Shown here one piece after another: positions 12,433 to 22,953 of a stretch of 64,000 bases of DNA. A program made the translations under genes and the position numbers. Positions within the stretch are counted from its first letter, which is position 1, and each line of letters opens with the position of its first letter. The notes beneath the pieces were generated by a model. The model was not told the origin of the DNA and ran no database searches. It saw only the letters and a program-made list of their open reading frames with translations. Source of the stretch: Heloderma charlesbogerti (Eukaryota > Chordata > Lepidosauria > Squamata > Helodermatidae); the NCBI GenBank assembly GCA_026122225.1, contig JANEZZ010001905.1:3077501-3141500 (forward strand), read 5' to 3'.

Positions 12433-13831
12433 GTAAGAACCTCTTGGCATGAGTGGGATCTGCAGAAAAGGAAACGTTCAAGAGGATCTTGAAATGCAGT
12501 GGTCTCATCCATTCCAGAATATTGCTCTTTCGAGAACTGGGGTGGCTAGATTGTGTCTGGGACAGACAGACCTCATGTGCCGTTGCACAGAATGGAGAAT
12601 TTGAATGCACATCGTTTCTTCCATTGCATCTGGGCTATGACAGGAGAAGTAGCCCGAGAGTCGGATGCTAATCATTAGAAAGAAGTCTGTAATTGTGTTA
12701 GGGGTCCTGGAGATCTGGAACCAGTTGTCAAGCTGTCATGCCTAATGAGCTTTCAAAGCCAGCCAGGATTAATTACTGGATTAAACTGACTGCATTAATT
12801 AGGTAAACTTGCCTTGCAACATATGGAGAGTAATCTAGCCCATTCAATGCATCAACACAAGCATTGTTTTCTTTTGCACCATCACCTGGCTGGGAGGGAC
12901 AGGGAACAAGAGGAAATGTTTTCTGGAGGGCCAAACATCTCTGACCATGAGCATTTGTAGAGACAGATAGTTAGGAGGAAGCCAGTCACCTCCTCCTTGG
13001 CAGGCCTGTCCCAAGATATTTTGCAATCCCAACCAAGTGGCTTTGTAAAGCAACTCAGTGCCCATTCAAAACCCAGATTCAACTCCACCAGAGTTTGAGA
13101 GAGAGGAACCTAGGGTCCAGGGGAGGTGGAGCTGTTTCCTGATCTCTGGGGGTGGAGCTAAGGCAGGACATATATAAGCTTTCAGAAATGGAGATTAGCC
13201 ATTTCTTCTCTATCCCAACATGCACTGCTAGATGTGATCTGATACCTACCACTACCTAAGCAACACCTACCACTGACTAATTCATTCCGACTACAAATCT
13301 CCATTTTGAGACTGGGTCTATCTAAACTGCAGACTCATGGGCATAACACCTGGCCAAATGTTTGGACTTTTCTGTTTCTTCCCCCATCCTCAGCTTTTTG
13401 TACCACCTAGCCTGAAGTCTGGCAAACTCAAAAGCTTGCACATATTTGTGGAAATTTGGTTGGAACTAATGAAGGTATTGCCCGACTGTGGATTTTGGAT
13501 TTTGTAACCTGTGACTTCTGACCTCGCCTTCTCTAGCTTGCTTCACCAGGCTAATCGGTGATCTAGGAGGGATAGGTTCATAGAATCATAGAATAGTAGG
13601 GTTGGAAGGGGCCTACAAGGCCATCAAGTCCAACCCCCTGCTCAATGCAGGAATCCAAGTCAGAGCATCCCTGACAGATGGCTGTCCAGCCTCGTCTTGA
13701 ACACCTCCAGTGTGGGGGAGCCCCCCACCTCCCTAGGGAATCGGTTCCATTGTCGTATTGCTCTAACAGTCAGGAAGTTTCTCCTGATGTTCAGCCAGAA
13801 TCTGGCTTCTTAGCACCTTCTTGTTTCCTAG
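12433..13831 (+). other. MASP1 intron between protease exons 1 and 2
   Basis: Mostly unique-looking sequence, with the CR1 end at 13571-13803 pressed against the exon 2 acceptor. Confidence 0.6.
13571..13803 (-). mobile_element. CR1 LINE 3' end next to splice acceptor
   Basis: The reverse of the CR1 end starts at ATAGAATCATAGAATAGTAG and runs through the last coding region to CAGCCAGAATCTGGCTTCTT. It stops about 28 bases before the exon 2 acceptor. Confidence 0.9.
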
Positions 13832-13945
13832 GCAACAAATGGATTGTGACCGCTGCTCACTGCCTCCACGATGAACTGGAGCTGGAGAACCCTGTCCTCA
13901 GAAGCAGTGATGTGATCAGCCCTTCGTCATTCAAGGTTATCCTGG
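13832..13945 (+). CDS. MASP1: MASP1, MASP-1 protease domain exon 2 (catalytic His)
   Basis: Encodes G-N-K-W-I-V-T-A-A-H-C-L-H and continues to SFKVILG. The catalytic histidine is followed by the histidine-loop cysteine, which MASP-1 keeps and MASP-3 lacks. Acceptor TTTCCTAG, donor GTAAGC, phase 1 at both ends. The exon is joined upstream almost directly to a CR1-type LINE 3' end in reverse orientation, which stops about 28 bases before the acceptor. A reading frame runs from the LINE straight into the exon, so exonisation is conceivable, but the normal acceptor is well placed. Confidence 0.93.
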
Positions 13946-14029
13946 GTAAGCGAGTGCCAGTTATAGAGGAGGGCAACATCCATCTTGAAGGATAAGGGTG
14001 GATTTCTATCTGTCTGTCTGTCTGTCCAT

Positions 14030-14627
14030 CAGCTATTGTAGGGCTGGGAAAAGTGCAGAAAAGGGCAACCAAAATGATCAAGGGCTGGAGCATCTTCCCT
14101 ATGAGGCAAGGTTATAAGAGCTGGGACTGTTAGCTTAGAGAAAAGGCGAGTGAGGGGGGACATTATAGAGGTGTACCAAATAATGCATGGTGTGGAGAAA
14201 GCGGATAGGGAGGCATTTTTCTCCCTCTCTCATAATACCAGAAGCCAATGGGGTCATCCCATGAAACTGATAGGTGGGAGATTCAGGACAGAAAAAAGGA
14301 AAGACTTCTTCATACAGTGCATAGTTAAACTATGGAACCCGCTACCACAGGATGTAGTGATGGCGACCAACTTGGATGGCTTTAAAAGGGGTTAGACAAA
14401 TTCATGGAGCATAAGGCCATCCATGGCTACTAGTCCTGATGACTATATGCTAACTCCAGTATCAGAGGAAGTATGCCCAAGTTGCTGGGGAATATGGCTT
14501 GGAGGGTGCTGTTGCACTCATGTCCTACTTGTGGGCTTCCCAGTGGGGCAGCTGGTTGGCCGCTGTGTGAACAGACTGCTGGACTAGATGGACCTTGGTC
14601 TGATTCAGTATGGCTCTTCTTATGTTC
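14030..14627 (+). mobile_element. LINE 3' end (CR1-superfamily, second subfamily)
   Basis: Reads through AGGGGGGACATTATAGAGGT, TTAAACTATGGAACCCGCTA and TTGGATGGCTTTAAAAGGGG to CAGTATGGCTCTTCTTATGT. The same family occurs at 28283-28805 and 40210-40557. It ends 16 bases before the exon 3 acceptor. Confidence 0.85.
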
Positions 14628-14643
14628 CCTCCTCCCCTTGCAG

Positions 14644-14829
14644 GAAAACACAGAACCCACAGGCAAGACGACACAGAGCAACTGCTCCAACCCCAAATGC
14701 TCTACATCCATCCATCTTACAAGCCTGCCACCTTTGAGCATGACATTGCCCTGGTGGAGCTGTTAGAGGAGGCCAGGCTGAATGATCACGTGATGCCGGT
14801 TTGCTTCCCAGATGGCCTCCACCAAAAAG
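14644..14829 (+). CDS. MASP1: MASP1, MASP-1 protease domain exon 3 (catalytic Asp)
   Basis: Acceptor CCTCCCCTTGCAG, donor GTGAGG, phase 1 at both ends. It reads G-K-H-R-T-H-R and continues through LYIHPSY to EHDIALVELLEEA and HVMPVCFPDG. The Asp of EHDIAL is the second catalytic residue. The Cys of MPVCFP is the partner that ties the protease to the CCP2 side in this family. A LINE 3' end (14030-14627) finishes only about 16 bases upstream of the acceptor, leaving just the pyrimidine tract between. Confidence 0.93.
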
Positions 14830-15002
14830 GTGAGGATGTGGGCCCCCTCCTTCAACCCACAATGTCAGTTCAGGAAGCAGATCGCTAAACCAACTAAATT
14901 CCTCAGAATGAAGTCCATCCAGGAGGTAAAGGGTAGACCTTAAATAGAAGGGTTGTTTTATTTACTGCCTCTCACTAAATTGTTAATAGCAAAACATTGG
15001 GG

Positions 15003-15165
15003 AACAACCATAGCTCAGTAGCTGAGCTGCGCATCTGTCTGGCACGCGGAAGGTCCCAGCTTCGATCCCCAGCATCTCCAGGTAGGGCTGTAAAAGATAT
15101 GCAGTCTGAAACCCCAGACAGCCATTGCTGCCTGGCAGTGTCGACAGTACTGGGCCAGATGGACT
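15003..15165 (+). mobile_element. tRNA-derived SINE
   Basis: CATAGCTCAGTAGCTGAGC (A-box) and CAGCTTCGATCCCCAGCATC (B-box), then ACAGTACTGGGCCAGATGGA. Confidence 0.8.
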
Positions 15166-15659
15166 GAAGCGAGGGACAACTTGTGCTCCCTCTCACCGCC
15201 GCATGCCCCCATCCTCCACCCCCTTACCTTTGATGGCTGGGGGAAGCAGCCTCCCAGGTCTCGCGAGACCCGGCTGAGTTCCCATGGGATTTCACAAGAC
15301 CCAGCCAAGCTGTCACGGGATCTCACAAGGCCACTTCTTCTGGCTGCGCGGCTCTCGCAGGTGCTCCAGACAGCCCCCTTAGCAGCTGTCTTGCTCCGGG
15401 GCACCCGCTGGCAACACTGGCCCCTCCTGGATGGCAATGGGGGGGAGCAGCTCAATCTGCCACTCCTCCAGCTCCGCTGCCTGATGCAGGCACATTAGCC
15501 TACGGAATGATGGAGCCGGCCCTGCTATTGACAACATAAAGATGCCACTCCCTGTTGAGTTTTGGCTGGTTAAAACATGGGCGTTCCAGAAGCAGATGGG
15601 TTTCCTCCTGTAGGGGACCCAGGGGGCATGCAAAATTCCAAATTCGACAAGCAGCAGGT

Positions 15660-16100
15660 GAGTCAGCCAACCCGTTTCCCCTTTATTTGCCCATCTGAGG
15701 CCCTCCTCCAGGTGCCTCCTCTGAGGGAAGCTCAGAAGGCCGCAGTGAGGGAGACAGCCTTCTCAGTGGTGGCCCCCCCATCTGTGGAATGAGCTCCCCA
15801 TTGAGGTCCACCTGGCGCCAACGTTGTTATCTTTTCGGCGCCAGGGTAAGACCTTTCCCTTTTCCCCAGGCGTTTGGCAGCACGTGATGGGTTTTAATCG
15901 GTTCTGAATGTGTCTTTAGTTATGCCTGACAGTTCAAAGTTGTTTTTAGTTATATGTTGTTTGTGTAGATTGTCTGTGTGCTTTTATGTAAATGGAACTG
16001 TTTATATTGTATTTAATGTTTTCACTTCTCTAAACTGCCCAGAGAGCTTCAGCTATGGGGCGGTACAGAAATATGATGGTGATGGTGATGGTGATGATGG
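15660..16100 (+). mobile_element. L2-like LINE 3' end
   Basis: Carries the remnant of the last coding part (GAGACAGCCTTCTCAGTGGT and TGTGGAATGAGCTCCCCATT) and the ending AACTGCCCAGAGAGCTTCAG and GGGGCGGTACAGAAATATGA, with a (GGTGAT)n tail. Confidence 0.85.
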
Positions 16101-16234
16101 AACTGCTACAAGCAGGGGAGTCGCTTACACTGACTCCCCCAATCAGAACTTGAAGGCTATCTTGTGCTACTGCCAAAACTCAGACACACAATGTTTTAAT
16201 TTCTGGGATGTGGTGTGCAAACGAAACAAGAAGG

Positions 16235-16350
16235 AAGCCTTCCCCAACCTGGTGCCCCCAGATGCGTTAGACAACAACTCCCAGCATTCCAGATAGTGGG
16301 AGCTGTAGTCCAACACATCTGGAGGCACCAGGTTGGGGAAGGCAGCAATA
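16235..16350. repeat. Foldback element, nearly perfect
   Basis: The arms GCCTTCCCCAACCTGGTGCC and GGCACCAGGTTGGGGAAGGC are exact inverted repeats around ACTCCCAGCATTCC. Confidence 0.9.
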
Positions 16351-16639
16351 AGCCTTGGCTTTCAAAATCCTCTCCCATCCCTTTGCCATTTCCATTGCCG
16401 CCATGGGCGTGGTGCCAGGTGAGTGGCTTCATCATGGCAGAGTCCACCTTGCGCTGGCCCTTCTAAGAGCGAGCTGATTGAAAGAGGGTGGGGCGCGGCA
16501 GGGGCAGGCTTAGGCTGCTATACCAACTGCAATCCTATCTGGATGGAGATAGCCCAGCTACAGTTGTCCATGTTCTGTGAACCTCTCACTTGGATTCCTG
16601 CAATGCCTTATCCGCAGGGCTGCCTTTGAAAATGGCACA

Positions 16640-17340
16640 GAAACTTCAGCTGGTCAGTGAGATTTATGATCTGCACTGGCTGCCAGTCCATTTGGCATAT
16701 TGCCAGTCCATTTGCCAGTCCATTTGGCATTTTCCAGTCCACTGGCTGCCAGTCCGTTTTTGATCTGCCAGTGGTCATTTCTTATGAGCTTCGGCTATTG
16801 GGCAGTATAGAAATGAAATAGATATATAAAATAAATAAATTATGATCTGCACTGGCTGCCAGTCCATTTCCTGGCCAAATCCAAGTGCTGGTATTAACCT
16901 GCAAAGCCCTAAATGGCTTGGGGCCAGGTTACATGAAGGATTGTCTCCTTCCATACGTACCTGCCTGGACCTTAAGATCATCCTCAGAAGCCCTTCTACA
17001 GGTACCCCTGCCAAAGGAAGTGAGGTGGGTGGCTACTAAGGAGAGGGCCTTTTCTGCTGTGGCACCCGGTTGTGGAATGAGCTTCCCAAAGAGGCTTGCC
17101 TGGCGCCTCTTTGCCTGTGGTCTTTTTTGCTCCAGGTCAGCTTTTTAGCCCTTCAGTTTTAAAAATTGTGTTAGTGCGTTTTTAGATCTTTGCACTGCTG
17201 CTGGGTTTTATCTTGATTACTGCTTTTGTTTTATTCTGTTTTAAACTTATGATTTTTTATTATGTTTTGTTATGTTCTTGTATTTCATGATTTAAGCTTT
17301 GTCTTGTAAACTGCCCAGAGAGCCTCGGCTAATACATAAA
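16640..17340 (+). mobile_element. L2-like LINE 3' end with internal duplication
   Basis: GATCTGCACTGGCTGCCAGT occurs repeatedly at 16640-16870, including short tandem copies of 'TTTGGCAT..CCAGTCCA'. Then come GGCTTGGGGCCAGGTTACAT and the terminus AACTGCCCAGAGAGCCTCGG. Confidence 0.8.
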
Positions 17341-17344
17341 TAAT

Positions 17345-17455
17345 TAACAACCTGGTGCCCTCCAGACCACAACTCCCATCATCCCTGGACTTTAGGCATG
17401 CTGACTGGAGCTCTTGGGAGTTGTAGTCCCAAACATCTGGAGGCAAACACCAAGT
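17345..17455. repeat. Foldback element
   Basis: AACCTGGTGCCCTCCAGACC paired with GGGAGTTGTAGTCCCAAACA and AACACCAAGTTGCC. Confidence 0.75.
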
Positions 17456-17683
17456 TGCCTATATCAGTGTAGAGTATCCAGTGGGCTGTAACCAGAGCCT
17501 TCCTAACCCATGATGAGGTAAGAAAAGGCTGTAGATTTTATGGCGCATCATGAAGGGCAGCACAGGGAGAGGTATTCAGATCTACCAGAATGTTCTTATG
17601 CAAGCCCCGTTGTGACAGCCTCCTTCCTCTCCTGTGCCACTTCCCTGATGCTAATGCAACGGCTGCCTGTTTCTTTCCGCCAG

Positions 17684-17751
17684 ATGCCATGGTCATTGTC
17701 ACCGGATGGGGGAAGCAGTTCTTGCAACGTCTCCCAGATGCCCTGATGGAG
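17684..17751 (+). CDS. MASP1: MASP1, MASP-1 protease domain exon 4
   Basis: Short 68-base exon after TTTCTTTCCGCCAG, with donor GTGATG. It reads (D)AMVIVTGWGKQFLQRLPDA and ends LME. The TGWGKQFLQR stretch is almost identical to the mammalian MASP-1 sequence as I remember it. It enters in phase 1 and leaves in phase 0. Confidence 0.92.
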
Positions 17752-18153
17752 GTGATGCTGCTGTTATAATATATATATAACTGAAGGATGCCATATGCTC
17801 AGGTAGCAGATATGGGAGGCATATTCACTGCCACCCTCTTTCAGCTTTTTTTTTGTGCTGGAGGATGCTCAAAGTTGAAACTCGCCCCACTGTGGGGATC
17901 CTATGAACCAGAAGGCAGCTTGCAATTCACTGTCAGAAAGCAACAGGAGACCGGCTGGAAATCCCACACCGAACTCCAAGCAGGAAAGGCTGTAAACAGA
18001 TGTGGATTTCACAAGCCTGCCATCCTGCCGTGATAGCTCTCCCAGTCCCTTCCCTCCCACCTTGTTCTGGAAACCTCCCGTCATGCCTCCTGCTTGAACC
18101 ATAAAATAATTGGTGACATTAGCAAGAAAACAAATCATAGCATAAGCAACTGT

Positions 18154-18516
18154 GGGCTTTTCTACATGAGGTAGTTAATCCACTGCATCCACTTTCAGCT
18201 TCGTCGCAGAATTGAGGTCCCAGCACTACACGAGGAGCGTTTCCTTTCCTGCTTTCCCACTACATAACCTCTAGGTGGCACTGTGGTATAGCGGAATAGC
18301 ACAAATACACAAGCATTTTCTTTCACCATCAGAAATAATACTCCATTTTCCCTGCTCTAAAAAACACACATCAAAAGTGCTGTTTACAAACAGAAGCAAA
18401 ACTGGACGGTCATGACCTTGTCTAAAGAACCCGTCAACAAGCGTGAGTAGGGAATGATGACTGCACAACAAACGACTCATGTAGAAAAGCTCACTGACAG
18501 TTCTTGCACTGCAGGC
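18154..18516 (-). mobile_element. Short TIR DNA transposon ('GAGCTTTTCTACATGAG' family)
   Basis: Starts GGGCTTTTCTACATGAGG and ends CTCATGTAGAAAAGCTC, with CCTCTAGGTGGCACTGTGGT inside. Further copies lie at 30191-30525 and 44780-45115, and a partial one near 26853. No coding sequence; probably a MITE. Confidence 0.75.
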
Positions 18517-19149
18517 TGCCTGATATCTGGATCCTGGGGTTTTCTCGGCTGCCTGCACTGGCCCTAGGGAGAGTCATGTCAGAGCAGCACTGCCAAGTTG
18601 TAGACTGAGCCCTACAATGAAAACGTGATGATTTTATTCATGTTCAAACTAGGCATGAGAGCAACAGGCTCACTTGTTTAAACCCTGGAACGCCTGGAAC
18701 TGGAACTATATCTCTGAGTGCCAGGGTCCAGGAGACTCGGCAGGTCAGTGAAGGAGATGCTTCCATGGGTCAGCATCTATACCACCCACCTGTCCTATCC
18801 GCTGAGTCCATCTATATCTCCTTCTCGCCCACTCCCTTCCAAGCCAAGAGCTTCGCGCTTGGACTTGTATCATCAATTGCCAGTGGCCAGAAGACTGTCA
18901 TACATTCCACCACCACCCCAGATACCCCCATCTGAATTTGTATGTGGATTTTAATAGTAAGCTGGTTTGAAAGTCACTCTTGGCTGAAAAGTATAGCATA
19001 AATAAATATAATCAATACTAGAAATAAACAAGCCCAGGTCTCTCCTGATCCCTTATAAAATAGGGTAGGGGATCTAATTTTTAGTGCAAAGTGGAGACAC
19101 AGGTGAGGGGAGTGAAGATGAATTTAATAATTAATTAAATTAATCTTGG

Positions 19150-19212
19150 ACGAGTTGGACTCAATGGTCTTATAGGCCCCTTCCGACCCTACTATTCTAT
19201 GATTCTATGAAA
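19150..19212 (+). mobile_element. CR1 LINE 3' terminus
   Basis: GAGTTGGACTCAATGGTCTT and TACTATTCTATGATTCTATG, the CR1 end with its ATTCTATG repeats. Confidence 0.85.
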
Positions 19213-19289
19213 TAAAAATATAATAATAAAAAATAATAATTTTCAAGGTGGCTCAAATTATTTTAGAAAGGCAAGCTACGCATCTTTCA

Positions 19290-19420
19290 AATAAACCACC
19301 CTTCTCCAAGATATTTTGGCCAACAGCTCCTGGCCTTCTTGCCCACTGGCCATGCTGGCTGTGGCTGATGGGAGCTGAAGTCCAAGACTGGACTTGGACT
19401 TTCTCCAGATTGGAGAAAGC
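19290..19420. repeat. Foldback element
   Basis: GGCCATGCTGGCTGTGGCTG lies between imperfect inverted arms (CTTCTCCAAGATATTTTGG and TCCAGATTGGAGAAAG). Confidence 0.6.
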
Positions 19421-20090
19421 TGAAATAAACAATAAATAAACCCTCCCCGTGTCCACAATGTATGCCATACAGATTCTCCCCAAAGAGTTTCTCTCCCTGT
19501 ACCCCAAGCTCATGTCTGGTACTGGAGCTCAGGCGAGGAGGAAACTAGTTCACGGAACAGACTGCGGAGGGCCGCACCATATGTGGCAGGAGAGGGTCAG
19601 GGTTAGGGCACACAGACACCTGCATGCTTATTTTGCTCTAGAAAACAAGGGTCCCCAACCCACAACAGCCCACTTTATATGCGATTAAGCAGCCAGGCTG
19701 CCTCCATCATCTGTAATTTGAGCCCGTATACCCAGAACACATTTTTCTTGATTCGGAAGAAGAAACTCCGTGTCCTTAGAGTGGGTACATGCAATACTAA
19801 TAGCACACAGTGGGAATTTCTGGCTACACGTCAGCTTGACTGAATCATAGCTTCGCTAGAAATGTATGGCTGTTGTACTCGCATGGCTGTTGTCCTCACA
19901 AAGACTCCTGGGGGTTGCAGTTTGGTGGGCTGCTGTGCATTCTCTTCTAGAGATCTCCAGGGGCCCTCATGGAACAACAAGTCCTGGAGTTCACTGCAGG
20001 GAGAGAATGACTCTTTGACCAGTTTAATTCTGTGCGGTAGCAATATGCCTTCAGATGCAATGCCCTGGAGGAGGAGGAGAGGAGGAGGAG

Positions 20091-20520
20091 GGCTGTGGCT
20101 CGGTGGTAGAGCCCCTGCTTTGCTTGCAAAAGATCCCAGGTTCGATCCCTGGCATCTCCAGGTAGGGCAGGGAAAGAGTGCCAGTCAGTGTAGACCAGGG
20201 ATTTAGAATCTCAGGCCCGGGGGGCAAATCCGACCCTCTGGGGTTCTCCAGATGGCCCTGCCCCCATCCCTGGTTGGAACTGCCTCTCCTAAGGCTTAGT
20301 TACCGGCAGTAACAGCTTTCAGTTAAAACATGCTTATAGTTGGGGTATTTTGGCCCCTCCCCTTTTGCCTTCAGCCCCACACACCCCTGGAACGCGGCCC
20401 TCAGGAGCCTCTCCAAATTGGAATTTGGTCCTTGGTCTGAAAGAGGCTCAACACCCCTGAAGACAATGCTAACCTAGATGGACCAATGGTCTGATTTGGT
20501 ATAAGGCAGCTTCCAATGTT
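20091..20520 (+). mobile_element. tRNA-derived SINE split by a hAT-like insertion
   Basis: The 5' part has GGCTGTGGCTCGGTGGTAG (A-box) and CCCAGGTTCGATCCCTGGC (B-box) and stops at GTGTAGAC (20195). The 3' part resumes after 20460 with GACAATGC and CCTAGATGGACCAATGGTCT, then TATAAGGCAGCTTCCAATGT. Confidence 0.88.
20196..20459 (+). mobile_element. hAT-like non-autonomous element nested in SINE
   Basis: Ends CAGGGATTTAG and CAACACCCCTG. Internally it shares GGTATTTTGGCCCCTCCCCT and GCCTTCAGCCC with the element at 33748-34109. Target duplication is decayed (AGAC remains on both sides). Confidence 0.75.
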
Positions 20521-20589
20521 TCAGAAGAGAGGGCCATTTGGGCATGGGAGGGCAGTGAGCCATTTATCTCATCTGTCCAACTGATTTAG

Positions 20590-21300
20590 TACATTTTTTT
20601 TTGCTGCATTGCATTGATTACTGCAATGTGCTCTACATGGGGCTGCTCTTGAAGACTGTTCAGAAGCTGCAGCTTGTGCAAAATGCAGCAGCCAGATTAA
20701 TAACTGGGACCAGAGGGTCTGCGCATAAAACACCAATTCTGGCCCAATTGCACTGGTATGGTTCCAAGCCCGATTCAAGGTACTGGTTTTGACAAAGCCT
20801 TACACAGCTCGGGACCACAGTACCTGATGGTGTGCTTCTCCCAGCATAAACCTATCCAGACACTACACTCAACATCTGAGCCTTCCCTCTGAGTGCCTCC
20901 TCCAAGAGAGGCTCAGAGGGTAGCAATAAGGGAGAGGGCCTTCTCAGTGGTGGCCCCACGATTTTGGAACAATCTCCCCACAGTGTCATCCTTTCGGCAC
21001 CTGGTTAACATTGTCCTCTACTCGCAGGCATTTAATGACATATGACGGGGCATTTATGTCAACTATCTTTATCAGGTCTAGTATCTTATTGAAAAAAATT
21101 TAGCTGTTTAACTTTTTAAAAATTTTGTATGTTAACAATTTTATACTATGTTTTTATTATCTTGTATTTCTGCTTAGTAATTTTTGTGAACTGCTCAGAA
21201 AGCGTCAGCTATTGGGAAGTATAGAAATGATGATGATGATAATAATAATAATAATAATAACAACAACAATAATAATAAATACAACAACAACAACAACACT
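20590..21300 (+). mobile_element. L2-like LINE 3' end with (ATA/AAC)n tail
   Basis: CTGCAGCTTGTGCAAAATGC, GGGAGAGGGCCTTCTCAGTG and GAACTGCTCAGAAAGCGTCA, then a long ATA/AAC tail (21225-21300). Confidence 0.88.
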
Positions 21301-21316
21301 TTTGGGTGTGTTGCAG

Positions 21317-21416
21317 ATTGAGATCCCGTTGACAGACCACACAGTGTGCAAGGAAGCTTATGCCAAGCTGCAGAAGGTTGTGACAGAGGATATGATCTGT
21401 GCTGGAGAAAAACAAG
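21317..21416 (+). CDS. MASP1: MASP1, MASP-1 protease domain exon 5
   Basis: Begins in phase 0 with I-E-I-P-L-T-D-H-T-V-C and ends with the conserved DMICAGEKQ before GTAAAA. Two cysteines (TVC and MIC) give the usual disulfide of this part of the trypsin fold. The acceptor (GGGTGTGTTGCAG) has a poor pyrimidine tract because the (ATA/AAC)-rich tail of a LINE lies directly upstream, ending roughly 16 bases before the AG. Confidence 0.92.
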
Positions 21417-22094
21417 GTAAAATCCAGGGTGGGCATGAAAGTCCATTCAAATGTCTCGAAAAAAACGTTCTTCCCAGGTTTTTCTTTAACTTATTTCTCA
21501 AAAACCACATTTTGGGATATCCCTGCAGCTGGAGCCATAGCCATATCAGGGCTCAGGGGGCTGCCCCTCCTAAATTTTCTCTTTCCCTCTAAATCTTTTT
21601 ACAAACAAATAATGAAAAAACAGTTCACAATTTTGTATTTAAGAAGCCTGCAAACCAAATGAACTGCCCCCCTATCCCCCCCCCTCCCGCCAGAACTTTT
21701 AGGCTGGCTACAGGTCTGCCTGCAGCCCTTTTTCTCCTAGCTCGATTCCAAGACTGCTAATAATCCGACCTATGAGAAAACATCCCGGGGCTGGGAAGGA
21801 AGGCTGTGGGGAGGGCAGATGGACGACGGGGACGTCATCTCCCCTCTTCGACCCACAACTTCTCTTTCTCGAAATCTCCCTACCCCATTGGTTTACAAAT
21901 GTTCACAATGTGTGCCCTTAGATGCAGGTCTGCAGCTGTTACGGTTTGTCTGGCCCTTTGTTTGTTATTGTCAGATCAAACCTTGAGTTTCGAGCTTTCC
22001 TTCAAAACGAATCCAAATCTGAAGGTTCTGTGGAATTTCATTTGATTTGGCATCTCAAGGGCGGATATTATGACATGAAAAAACTGCCTCATAC

Positions 22095-22268
22095 GGAGTG
22101 AGGCCATCAGTCTTCCTGGCCCAGTGTTGCTTGCTCTGGCTTGCAGAAACTCTGGAGAGTCCCGGGCTGACGTCCTTCCCAGCAACAGCTACTGGAGATA
22201 TTTTATCAGGAGATACCAAGAATTGAACTCAGGACCTTCCGCATGCAAAGCATGTGCTCTAGTGCTGG
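22095..22268 (-). mobile_element. tRNA-derived SINE
   Basis: Reverse of the SINE: GGACCTTCCGCATGCAAAGC and CTCTAGTGCTGGGCTGTGC. Confidence 0.7.
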
Positions 22269-22304
22269 GCTGTGCTTTTTCTCCATCGCCACCTCTTCCA
22301 AACA

Positions 22305-22425
22305 GGGACATCTCACCAACCCAGTGCCCTCCAGATGCATTTGGCTAGAATTCCCATCATCCCCAGCCAGATGGTGGGAGTTGTAGTCCAACACATCCGG
22401 AGGACGTCAGGTGGGGGAAGGCTAT
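22305..22425. repeat. Foldback element
   Basis: CCAGTGCCCTCCAGATGC is paired with CATCCGGAGGACGTCAGGTG around AATTCCCATCATCCCCAGCC. Confidence 0.8.
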
Positions 22426-22554
22426 CCAAAAAAGTATCGTGCCAAGTGGTCCCTTCAGGGACATGGAGTCGAGGCACTGACGGACATCCTGTTCGTATCA
22501 TGCACGAATTCATGCAGAACAGCACCGGCTCCAGGTTTCGGAGGGCCCTTGGGC

Positions 22555-22880
22555 AAGACACGTGCAATGGCCCCCTCCCTCGGGGAGCCTCCCTTCTCAC
22601 TGCCAGTGTCATCCGCTGCTCTTGCTCCGCCTCCTCTTCCCCACCATTGCTCCCGCTGGCTTGCTTGGCAGGCAGAGGGGCAGTGAGCAAGGAGGCCGTG
22701 GCATCTCCTGCTCCTCCTTCTCACCACCACCATTGTCTGGGCCAGAGCAAGAGGCAGGTGAATCACCAGGTTCCCCTGGTGAAGAGGAGGCACAACTCCA
22801 GGAGGTTCTTGCCAGTGGGCCCCTGATGGGAGGTGGGCCCTTAGCAGGTGCCTGGCCATGCCGACCCTTGACACTGGCCC
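22555..22880 (+). repeat. GC-rich dispersed repeat, copy 2
   Basis: Homologous to 4540-4815; ends CCCTTGACACTGGCCCTGAT. Confidence 0.6.
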
Positions 22881-22953
22881 TGATGCAGAATGTGGTGGCT
22901 TGTTCACACTTAAAGATGTCGTGCTGAGGCTTGTTTCTCTCTCTCTCACCTAG

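Larger units (their letters stand above)
14830..17683 (+). other. MASP1 intron between protease exons 3 and 4
   Basis: Packed with repeats: a SINE (15003-15165), two L2-like LINE ends (15660-16100, 16640-17340) and two foldback elements (16235-16350, 17345-17455). Bases 15190-15500 are GC-rich and unassigned. Confidence 0.6.
17752..21316 (+). other. MASP1 intron between protease exons 4 and 5
   Basis: Holds a 360-base TIR element (18154-18516), a CR1 end (19150-19212), a foldback (19290-19420), a SINE with a nested hAT (20091-20520) and an L2-like LINE whose AT-rich tail reaches the exon 5 acceptor. Confidence 0.6.
21417..22953 (+). other. MASP1 intron between protease exons 5 and 6
   Basis: Contains a SINE in reverse (22095-22268), a foldback (22305-22425) and the second copy of a GC-rich repeat (22555-22880). 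The first 600 bases look unique. Confidence 0.6.

Noticed and set aside
20091..20160. Possible tRNA gene (A-box and B-box present)
   Set aside because: The sequence continues into a SINE body with the typical 3' part, and no cloverleaf acceptor stem is evident.
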